The notes under the pieces are model-generated. The model worked only from the letters and a program-made list of their open reading frames with translations, was not told the DNA's origin and searched no databases. Of a DNA stretch of 64,000 bases, positions 23,701 through 32,024 are shown one piece after another. A program made the position numbers and the translations under genes. The stretch covers positions 774,582 to 838,581 of the forward strand of contig JALLLS010000005.1 in assembly GCA_025094145.1 (NCBI GenBank). The letters are read 5' to 3'. The stretch is from Spinellus fusiger. Lineage: Eukaryota; Mucoromycota; Mucoromycetes; Mucorales; Phycomycetaceae. Within the stretch, counting starts at the first letter, position 1. Each line of letters begins with the position of its first letter.

Positions 23701-24500
23701 AAAACTGTCAAAAAGCAAGACAACAGCAAGTTATATTCCCAAGCACGGGGCCACATTGACTCAGATGTTTTCAAAAGATCATACCACCACGGAAGAAACA
23801 GCATTGACAGAACATATCTCACTGGACATGTCTGTAGTAAACGAGCTTCCTGCAGGTAATATAAGCTGCTTAGTAATTTATTATTGGGTTAGTGGCGATG
23901 GGGCATTGTGTTATCTCAGAGAAAGATATCTCTTTTTTTTTCTCTATCCACTGACATGTAACTCGCATGTGTTACAGATTTAAGAGAAGAGATACTTGCG
24001 GAGGAAAGAGAGAGAAAGGCAAAATACCATCGAGTATATCCTGCTATGGAAGAACAGACAGGAGTGAGTGTATGTATATCTGTGGAAGAAGAGAATTCCA
24101 CTTCAAAGGAAGAAATGCATACTGATGTCTTTTTTTTTTTTCTAAACTTGAAAAGACACTTGAAAAGACATTTGAAAACACTGCATTGAATTGGCTATCC
24201 GTTCATCTTTCTGTCACAACAGATATCCAATCCATTCGAACATTACTAAGACATTGGGTCATGGCTTATCCAAAAGGCCCTGAAATAGAAGATGCAATGG
24301 CAGTCAATGATTTTGTCCTAAAACTTGCTCATTACAAGGACTTTGATAAAGCTCGATTGGTGGTATTGTACCTTGATCACCTGTCCAATGCAACGACCCA
24401 AGGGATCGATACTTATACTTGGTACAAGGAAACAGACTCCTTGCGATGTGTTTTGATAGACTATGTAAAGAAAAGGTATCATTGCCAATTACGCTTCTGA
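20702..24500 (+). CDS. REV1: DNA repair protein Rev1 (Y-family polymerase, translesion synthesis scaffold)
   Basis: Rev1 inserts dCMP opposite lesions and scaffolds Pol zeta and other translesion polymerases. Early exons close in frame (20702-20794, 20876-20999, 21050-21116, 21243-21611, 21664-21757). A BRCT domain begins GLSIHINGYTPTPKHELRRM, then SVTHIIATTL and HYKVVTSEWITDSIKAQRLL. The palm follows: HVEFDVFFASVGLLDRP, SCNYIARNYGIQNDM, EAVSMDEVFLEVSS, and GIGQNRLLARLATRMAKP. Two ubiquitin-binding motifs are visible (REVYSELPLSVQQEL; SVVNELPADLREEILAE), and the C-terminal interaction domain ends the protein (IRTLLRHWVMAYPKGPEIED to CVLIDYVKKR). Odd points: E replaces the first metal-binding Asp, two palm/finger junctions do not join in phase, and the little-finger region looks shortened. 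The intact C-terminal domain argues for a functional scaffold; partial decay is the alternative. Confidence 0.88.
21160..21218. repeat. (TATATTTTA)n repeat in a REV1 intron
   Basis: About seven copies of an 8-9-bp unit (ATATTTTAT) in the intron between the two BRCT exons ending at 21116 and starting at 21243. Confidence 0.9.
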
Positions 24501-24544
24501 ATGGAACATTGTAAAAAGAGTAGTCTTGTAATAAAGTGTTTATT

Positions 24545-24600
24545 TTCTAATAAAATAAAATAAAATAAAATAAAATAAAATAAAAATAAAAATAAAAATA
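24545..24600. repeat. (AAAAT)n microsatellite
   Basis: About ten AAAAT/AAATA pentamers immediately downstream of the REV1 AATAAA signal (near 24530), in the 175-bp convergent gap between REV1 and the WWE-like gene. Confidence 0.9.
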
Positions 24601-24674
24601 TGAATCTATAGGGAGAGACATCTTCATAACCCAAAGAGATCCATGGCAAGATATACATTTATTTTATACTATTT

Positions 24675-26478
24675 TCATAAAGAAGCTACAGAAGGTGGAC
24701 TAGAAAACCTTGCTGGTGTCTCGGAAGGATTCTCAAGGTAAACAAGATTCAAAGAATTCTCGGTCACTGCTTTTGCTTTGGGTGAGTCCAACTCACTGTC
24801 CTCTGTGGAAGACACCTGGGGTAGCCGTTGAGGACTCTTTGAATATTTTTCTTTTTCTTGTTCCATCTCTTTGGTCGTCTCGGTATATTCTTGTCGGTAA
24901 GTATCAGAGGCGTACAAAGGATGCTCTGTCATCCGGAAAAAGGAAGGCTCATTGTACAGGGGACTCATAGAGGGTGCCAAGGACGAACGGTGAGTGGGCC
25001 CTAAATCATAGCGATGGGACTCTGTGGGTAGAGTCATGCCCAAGGGTGGGATAGAGGAAACAGGTGAATTCCCTGTTATGTCTCCATGATGGAGAGAAAA
25101 TGGATACACGGGTGTTTGAGATGGATTGAATCCCGAGGGTGCCTTCATGGCATGTGTGTTGGTAGGCATTCCCCACAAGTCTCTTTCTATCCAACTGGAA
25201 GGAGTGGGTGTAAGGGAAGGTGGAGAAAGGTTGGAGAGAAAATTCATAGAAGTGCGTCTTTCATTGGGGTCCTCAAGAGCCTCTTCTCCATAGTCATTGC
25301 AAGAGAGAGAGGAGGTAAACAGAGAGACACTTGGTAATGCATGGAAGGGGTGTTGGTAGGACTGTTGTGAACTTTCTGATGGTGAATAGTAGATAGCTTG
25401 CTGTATTGCCATATCAGAATCATTATCAAGATGAGAGGATCGTGGGTGGGATGGGTGGGTGTGTTTGAAAGCATGAGCAGGAGAATATAGAAGCATAGAA
25501 GGGGAAGAGTGTGTCATTGAGGAGACTTTTGGATAAAGGGTGGCGGGTAATCTGGTGCATAAATATTTGTGGACTCGAGTGTCCAAGGCTATAGACAGTT
25601 TGTGAAGAAGAGATGCCCCATGAAGAAGAGGAGGAGGAAGCACATGAAAAAGAAGAACAAGGAACACTCATGCTAATGTCAATGCCCATGCCAGTATCAG
25701 TCGTAGTACCAGTGCCAGTACCAGTACCAGTAGCATTACCAATGCCAATGCCAGTGCCAGTGCCAGTGCCTAGCTCCTCTCCATCCGATAATAAACCTCC
25801 TTTTTCTTCCCTCATTCTTGAATGGCGTTGCTGTGCTCGTGTCATAATGGTAGAGAAACCACGATGCACCACAGAAGACTTCTTTGGCTGTCTTTTGGGT
25901 TTCTTTCTTTTGCTATCAGTGACTGTATGTACTGTCTCATTGGAGGATGACTTTCCCTTTGCCAATGGAATCATAGGAGCTGTGGGAGACAGTACGTGCG
26001 TAGAAGGAGTTCTTGCTTCGGTAGTCTCTTGCTTGTCTTCTCTTGAATTGGCTCGGTTGGTTCTACGAGACATTCCTATAGGGGTGGGGACCATACTGAG
26101 ATGCCGATGGGTGGCAATAGCAGTAGCAGAAGGCAATGGATTCCCTGGTTTTGTAGGTGGAAATACATCAATAATGCCCTGTTTTTCTAATAGCTCTTTA
26201 ATGTAGCTAGACAATGCCTGGCTAGTATCAGCAATGGCCTTGTCAGGATCAACAGAGAGATCCGCTCGCATTAACATTGGTAAATCTGTATTCTTGCTAT
26301 TACAGTCCACATCATTGGGTAATATGTCAATCGCCACACCAGGGGCTAGTTCAAAGCGTGTCGCCACACCTTTTTCGTAGATTGCTTGTAAATCACGCGT
26401 GGTTTCTTGACTGAGATTGATCCAATTTCCATTTCCAATGTAGAGACGGTAACAATAGACATTGCCTTGGAAGTTCAT
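24675..26478 (-). CDS. WWE-domain-like protein with long disordered tail
   Basis: Translation from the ATG at 26478 begins MNFQGNVYCYRLYIGNGNWI and continues NLSQETTRDLQAIYEKG, then APGVAIDILPNDVDC. This resembles a WWE domain (aromatic core, conserved GNW, 'idf' strand), a fold that in other proteins binds ADP-ribose chains; the first Trp is replaced here by Leu and the call is tentative. The rest is basic/Ser-rich disorder (KRKKPKRQPKKSS) with Gly-Thr and Gly-Ile repeats coded by a minisatellite. The frame open from 26478 ends at 25426 and a second frame, with sensible sequence (DMAIQQAIYYSPSESSQQSY onward), runs to the stop at 24675. They must be joined by an intron or frameshift between about 25590 and 25390; a weak GTCTCC donor near 25527 and a CAATACAG acceptor near 25400 are one option. 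Stretches of the 24.7-25.7 kb frame are Ser/Pro-rich. Confidence 0.6.
25678..25775 (-). repeat. Coding (CCAGTG/CCAGTA/CCAATG)n hexamer repeat
   Basis: About 16 hexamers read on the minus strand as alternating Gly-Thr, Gly-Ile and Gly-Met dipeptides in the tail of the WWE-like protein. The unit is a multiple of three, so length variation keeps the frame. Confidence 0.88.
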
Positions 26479-26582
26479 TGATGAATGTAGAAGAAGAAGA
26501 GAAAGAAAAGAATAAGAAGGTTACTACTTATTTTCAGAATTGATTTATAATGAGGTCTTTTGGAGTGGAGTGTTTGTCCATG

Positions 26583-27381
26583 TCAGTGATATGTTGTCGT
26601 GTCGGAGAAGTGATGCATGACAAGGCAAGCAAGTGAGAGACAATTGAACGAACCTATACCACTCTTGACAGTCTAAGAATAATGTGAGATGACAAAGGCA
26701 TTCTACAAGGTAGCGGGAGATCAACTCATACTTAGTAGAAGTCTGGTAGTGCTTGTACATCCCCAAGACAGGCTGGAGAGTGTCTTCACATGTCTGACTC
26801 TATCACCCTATAGGAGGTCCATCCATATTCCTCTAGAGATGCATCAATGGTGTAAATAGGCAATAGAAATATAGTGTAGTGTAGTGTAGTGTAGTGTAGT
26901 GTAGTGTAGTGTAGTGTGGTGTGGTATAGTATAATATTGTATAATATGATATTGTATAATATAATATAATACAATATGATATTGTATTGTATTGTATTGT
27001 ATTGTATTGTATACTATACTATACTATACTATACTATACTATACTATAGTCTGCTGTATCAGTTGCCATGGCAGTAAAGACAACCCTTGACAACATACTC
27101 TGTACCTTGTCTGTTTCCACGTGACTCATGGTCGTCATGGAGAAGTAGATCCTTTTGCTTTGTCCAAAAAAAGACTCCTTCAAGGTCACACCGACTATCT
27201 GTCTTACCCGAAGCACACTCTTTTGGGTATCGCACCTAAAATCAAGGTCATGGACCAAATAATGCACTGTGGCGCGTGTGTCTGTGATGGCTAGAAGAAA
27301 GGTTTTATGCCACGTTGTTGGTAGTATCAGTGAGAAAAGGACGTCTATTTGCAATGGCAGGCATGTTTTGTTCACTTGCAC
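26583..27381 (-). CDS. Tentative multi-exon gene, unidentified (weak resemblance to XLF-type NHEJ factor)
   Basis: A minus-strand frame (27381 down to about 27040) reads TWHKTFLLAITDTRATVHYL, then DFRCDTQKSVLRVRQIVGV and SKRIYFSMTTMSHVETDKVQ. Spacing of a 'F-x-C-D...L-x-VR' strand followed by a 'F/W-x-F' strand loosely recalls the head domain of XLF/Nej1, but the match is too weak to name. Downstream, possible 3' exons read VKTLSSLSWGCTSTTRLLL and SSFNCLSLACLVMHHFS (stop at 26583-26585), with the pentanucleotide arrays at 26876-27048 falling in the intron between. Start and exon borders are not established. Confidence 0.3.
26876..27048. repeat. Three adjoining pentanucleotide arrays
   Basis: Consecutive runs of (TAGTG)n at about 26876-26922, (TTGTA)n mixed with TATAATA at about 26935-27010, and (TACTA)n at about 27010-27048. 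All three units differ by one or two substitutions, suggesting they diverged from one array by replication slippage. If the 26.6-27.4 kb gene is real they lie in its intron. Confidence 0.9.
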
Positions 27382-27724
27382 GGTACTTTACCACGTTGGG
27401 CCTTGTCAATTTAGGCACTTTACTGGCTAACAAATGAAAAAAGTAACCTATCCACATAGGCAGCCGTTTGAGTGAGTTGCCCTCCCCCGCCTCCTTCCTC
27501 CTTTACTAAGGATGGTAGTCTTTGGCCTGAAAACCCCAGAACGTGCCTTGTGGTAGTTTATATTACCACGTTTATGGTGGGTGACATGATAAGAAGAGTA
27601 ACAAATGCAATGAATATAAAAACCCTTGTTCTTTTATAAGTTTCTCTTCTCTTTTGTTCTATTCACCTTCACCTTCTTCCTCTTCTTCCTTATCTTCTTG
27701 TCTCTTAGCCATCCTACCCTCAAA

Positions 27725-29261
27725 ATGGTATAGATAGACAGTGATACTTATAACTGACACTTATGATAGGATACTCAATACGATGTCATTGTTCTTGGTA
27801 CTGGTTTGACTGAATGTATTCTTTCTGGTATTCTTTCTGCTGAAGGTAAAAACGTCCTTCATATGGACCGCAATGACTATTACGGTGGAGAGTCTGCCTC
27901 TCTGAACTTGACTCAGGTAATACCCCCTGTCCACACACACACTCCTTCTCCCCACTTTTATCTGTCTGCCAATGCATGGTTCTCATCCACCTATGCCTTG
28001 TCCAGCTGTACCGCAAGTACCGCCCAGACACACCTGTACCCACTGATCTTGGTCGTGACCGTGACTACAACATTGATCTTATCCCCAAGTTCATGATGGC
28101 CAACGGTGAAATTGTCCGTTTCCTGACTCACACTGATGTCACTCGCTACCTGGAGTTCAAGCAGATTGCTGGCTCCTATGTGTCCAGAGATGGCAAGATT
28201 TCCAAAGTACCTGCCACTGAGATTGAAGCTATCTCTACTTCTCTGTTGGGTGTGGTGGAAAAGCGCCGTTTGCAGAAATTCCTCGAGTTTCTCCAGAACT
28301 GGAAGGAAAACGACACCACCACCCATGCCTCTTTGGATCTCGACAAGGATACAATGGTACAAGTATATGAGAAGTTTGGATTGGAGGCAAGCACACAAGA
28401 CTTTATTGGTCATGCTATGGCTCTTCATTTGGATGATGACTACCTCACACAACCTGCGCGTGAGACCGTGGACAAGATTGTACTCTATGTTGCCTCCATG
28501 GCTCGCTATGGAAAGAGCCCTTACATCTACCCTCTTCATGGCTTGGGTGAACTTCCTCAGTCCTTTGCTCGCCTCAGTGCCATTTACGGAGGTACTTACA
28601 TGTTGGACCGTGCTGTAGATGAAATTCTCTATGAGGATGGTGTAGCCGTGGGTGTGCGTTCAGGTGATGAAACAGCCAAGGCTGCTCAAATCATCTGTGA
28701 TCCTTCTTACGCCCCCACCAAGGTTCGTACTACGGGTAAAGTTGTCCGTGCCATTTGCTTCCTCAAGCACCCTGTCCCTGATACCAACAATGCTGATTCT
28801 GTTCAAATCGTCATTTCTCAAAACCAATTGGGCCGCAACCATGATGTGTATGTTGCATGTGTCTCCAGCAACCACAATGTGTGCCCCAAGGACATGTACC
28901 TTGCCATTGTCTCTACTGTAGTCGAAACAGAGGAGCCTGAAAAGGAGATTGAGGCTGGATTGGCCCTTCTTGGTCCCATTCACGACAAGTAAGTGTCTTT
29001 TATCTGTTGGGATTCCAATTCTATTCTTATACTATTCTACTCTACTCTAGATTTGTGTCTGTTCTCGATGTCCAAGAGCCCATTGAAGAGGGTAAAAATG
29101 ACGAGGTGTTTGTGTCTCGCTCTTATGATGCTACCTCCCACTTTGAGACTGTCTGTGATGATGTGAAGAGCATTTACCGTCGCTTGACTGGCTCAGACCT
29201 TGTGTTGAAGCAGAGACCTACCCAAGAACAGGAGCAACCAGAGTCCACTGCCACTGCCTAG
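27725..29261 (+). CDS. GDI1: Rab GDP-dissociation inhibitor
   Basis: Extracts prenylated GDP-bound Rab GTPases from membranes and recycles them through the cytosol; essential for vesicle traffic. Exons 27725-27727 (ATG alone), 27770-27916, 28006-28988 and 29051-29261 give 447 codons plus stop, the usual GDI length. The FAD-binding-like N-terminus reads [16 protein letters not shown], followed by [20 protein letters not shown] and LYRKYRP (the Rab-binding region), [28 protein letters not shown] (mobile effector-type segment), and [20 protein letters not shown]. The C-terminus ends with a Gln/Glu-rich tail. Codon use is strongly biased (many C-ending codons), unlike most neighbours, as expected for a highly expressed gene. 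CT-rich pyrimidine tracts precede the ATG; AATAAA lies near 29428. Confidence 0.97.
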
Positions 29262-29279
29262 TGTTGGTGCTCCCGTTTC

Positions 29280-29313
<34 letters not shown>

Positions 29314-29738
29314 ATTCTTAGCCACCCCAACCTATTCACACCCATCCATTCCACTCACACCTAACTGTTCACTCACTCACTCACTCACTCACACTTACGC
29401 ATACTTGCTTTTTTCCCCTAAATGCATTGAATAAAAGAGTGTTTCTATTAAAACACTCCAAATCACAGCCTCATCTATTGAACCCATCTATAGATAGACT
29501 CAATACAGTGGAGAGAGAAGACCTCTACACCCTAGTATGTCAATAGAAGTAGAGAAAGGTGCACTTCGGCTTTTCAACAATTTATCATCTCATATTTCTG
29601 AGTTACATTAATTGTGTCTCCGAAGTGGACTGAGAATCCTGGGGCGTTTGAATGAACACCTCACAAAAAAAAGACAAGGACTGTGACTGTCTTCTTTCTC
29701 TACACTTATCAACAACACTGTCCTTGTGTTTGTGCCCT
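29262..29738. other. Intergenic region with simple repeats
   Basis: Contains a (CT)n run at about 29283-29313, a (TCAC)n run at about 29368-29392 and a probable polyadenylation signal near 29428 for Rab GDI. Nothing else is seen before the bS18m start. Confidence 0.65.
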
Positions 29739-30542
29739 ATGTTTGCCCAGGTTCGCACTTTCTCTGTCCTTTCCAGCGTCGTTCGCTCATCCGCCACTCG
29801 AAGCACCTTCAATGTCAGTCCAGTGCTTCCTAAAGAACCACTGAGTGAGGGAGACGACCGCAAGCGCAGTACGTATCTTCTCTGTCTGACGCTACTGACG
29901 CTGTGATAGGAATTGAGAACAGAACCCTTGAACTGCTGCAAGACTCTGTCAACAGTAAGTTGTCCTCTCTTTTTTAGACCCTACTCAACAGTGTACAAGA
30001 GGACAGGTCAAAGCCCATGGTAGAAACAGTACAGCGCTACCAGAAGATCCATAGAGTGGGTGATATCTACCATCCTGATAGCTTAAACGATACACACTAC
30101 CAAGAGAAACTTCGTCAACGCCGTGGAAAGCAGAATGTGCCTACTGCAGATCCCTTTGATACATTGGGGTTGAATCCTCTTGATGAATACAAGAACTATA
30201 GACTCCTGTCTCATTTTGTGTCTGATATTGGAAAGATTCTTCCACGCACACAGACAGGTAAAGGGCATTGTCTTTTTTATTTATTTATTATTTATTATTT
30301 TAATCTTTGCTATGGACTTTATGTGAGTGTAGGTGTTACTGCAAAGAACCAGCGTAAACTAGCACAGGCCATTAAGCGTGCCAGAGCCATGGGCAAGTTG
30401 CTCTTTCTTTCTTTCTCTTTCTCTTTCTTTAGTTGTTCTAGTTGTGTGTGTGTGTGTTTTTATCACTCATGTCCTCCTCTCTTTAGGCCTCATGTCATGT
30501 ACTAGCAAATACGTCCCTGCTACTTCTTATATTAGAAACTAA
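29739..30542 (+). CDS. Mitochondrial small-subunit ribosomal protein bS18m
   Basis: A component of the mitochondrial 37S/28S subunit. Exons 29739-29868, 29910-29954, 30000-30257, 30333-30392 and 30487-30542 give 182 codons plus stop. The start begins [20 protein letters not shown], an Arg/Ser-rich amphipathic presequence for import. The bS18 core reads [20 protein letters not shown], then [20 protein letters not shown] and [20 protein letters not shown]. The intron between the last two exons uses a GC donor (GCAAGT at 30393), required to join ATG G|GC CTC. The third exon needs a GTACAAG acceptor to keep frame; the nearer TTTTTAG would leave a 23-nt intron and break it. Confidence 0.93.
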
Positions 30543-30618
30543 AGATCAACCTACTCTAGCATTCTCATTCTTTTTTTCTCTTTTTCTTGTGTTCTACTTG
30601 CACATGTTTCATTCAACA

Positions 30619-31893
30619 TCATGGTACTAAGGAAGAGGGTGTTATAAGCCATGTCTGTAGGAAAGAAAAAAAAGGGGGTCTTTATTTTTGATATTGTAAG
30701 TTACCTTTTTATTGGGTGCTGTGTGTTGAGATTTGGCTCTGGCTACACGCTTCTCCATGGCTGTGTCTGCATAAAAGCTATTGGTTTGCCATGCTCGATT
30801 ACAGCCTATTTCCTCCCCCATACACACATACTTCTTCAGTGTCTATCCATAGATAGGGTGTGTGGCCTCCATGGACTTACCTGGAATGGGACATTGGACC
30901 TGACCACGGCTATTTACAATCATATTCACAATGGCCTTTTTGGAGAAAGTGTGTTTGCAGGTATGGCTAGAGCATAGAAGAAGAGCATAGAAGAAGAGCA
31001 TATAAGAAGAGCATAGAAGAAGAGCATAGAAGAAGAGCATAGAAGAAGAGCATAGAAGAAGAGCATAGAAGAAGAGCATAGAAGAAGAGCATAGAAGAGA
31101 GAAGGATGTTGCTGCTGTCCAGTTACCTTGTTACAGGCTCCTCAAACCATGTCGTTGTCAGTGGGCATCTGAGGGACAGTTTGGTAGAGCCAACAATCAT
31201 ATCGTCATCTTCACCCTCTTGAGTGATAGGCATAACTTCATCAGGATGATGCACATTCTAAGGATAGGACAGTGACAATAGACAGTCACTCTCTGGACTT
31301 GCTCCTGCTGTTTCTTCTTCTTTCTTACCCACACACTTTGCTGAAAGTCCAGCACCCTCTCATGACCATGGTACTTGTCTCTGGCACAGGTGGAGTTGTA
31401 CTTCTTCTGTGCTGCAGTCCACTGTTCCTGGTACTCTTCAAGAATATCCTACAAACACACGCACCAAGACACACACACACACAAACACCATCGTATTCTT
31501 TCTCTTATTCTTTATTCTCTCTTGGCTCCTACCTTTTCCAAGCCAGAGTGTATGCTGTCTTTTAGTGTGCTGAATATCTCTTTTTGGCTGCTGAGCTTAT
31601 GTTCAAGGTCAATAAGGGTGTACAGGTCTTCCTGTAACAAAGAGATCTATACGGAACAGGTCATGACAGGCTGCTTCTCTCCATGTTCTCCTTACCTCGC
31701 CACTCTCTCCCAACTCCTCTAGATCCACAGCAGCATCCATTAGCTGTGTGGCACCACTACGAATATGCCCATGAACAGTGTCGCTGTCATTCATAAACAT
31801 AAGTAGCCTCTCTGCATGAAACCGGCTGAGTCTAAAGTCCTCAAAGGTGTTGGGTGCTGTGGGTGCCGTCAGACGAGAGGATTGGCTTGTCAT
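30619..31893 (-). CDS. NSE2: SP-RING SUMO E3 ligase of the Smc5/6 complex (Nse2/Mms21)
   Basis: Docks on Smc5 and sumoylates repair substrates. Exons (minus): 31893-31696, 31631-31533, 31448-31329, 31257-31127, 30966-30881, 30805-30705 and 30654-30619; total 256 codons plus stop. The helical N-terminal half includes FEDFRLSRFHAERLLMFMND and LIDLEHKLSSQKEIFSTLKD. The SP-RING reads KLSLRCPLTTTWFEEPVTSH, then TCKHTFSKKAIVNMIVNSRG and QVQCPIPGCNRAWQTNSF. The expected zinc ligands (C, H, C, C) and structural CP are all present. The last exon is very short; its phase was fixed by the reading frame. A 13-bp minisatellite fills the intron that interrupts the SP-RING. The start ATG (MTSQSSRLTAP) is 131 bp from the divergent FAS1 gene. 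Confidence 0.93.
30971..31098. repeat. 13-bp minisatellite (GCATAGAAGAAGA)n in an NSE2 intron
   Basis: About ten copies, nearly identical on the plus strand, between the exons ending at 31127 and starting at 30966 on the minus strand. The unit is not a multiple of three, consistent with an intronic location. On the coding strand it is pyrimidine-rich and lies directly before the acceptor. Confidence 0.93.
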
Positions 31894-31932
31894 GAGAATA
31901 TCTGTAAGAGAAAAGAAAGAACAACCCGCAAG

Positions 31933-31972
31933 AGTCACGTGGATCTAGCTTCCTGAATATAGCCACGTGACT
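31933..31972. promoter_or_regulatory. Paired inverted CACGTG (E-box) elements in a divergent promoter
   Basis: AGTCACGTGG at 31933-31942 and its exact reverse complement CCACGTGACT at 31963-31972, 20 bp apart. Each contains the CACGTG core and the GTCACGTG form preferred by Cbf1-type bHLH factors. They sit between the NSE2 start (31893, minus) and the FAS1 start (32025, plus). Confidence 0.7.
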
Positions 31973-32024
31973 GTCATTCGGAAGCCATTTAACTCACCCC
32001 AATCTCTCTCCTTTATCACTTGTT

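Noticed and set aside
29955..29977. A 23-nt intron in bS18m (GTAAGT...TTTTTAG)
   Set aside because: Too short and leaves the wrong phase; the acceptor at 29999 gives a 45-nt intron and closes the frame.
30651..30977. Plus-strand frame of 108 codons with hydrophobic runs
   Set aside because: Antisense to NSE2 exons whose zinc-ligand sequence and phase are certain.
30968..31100. Regular repeats considered as a CRISPR array
   Set aside because: Direct tandem 13-bp units with no spacers, in a eukaryotic intron.
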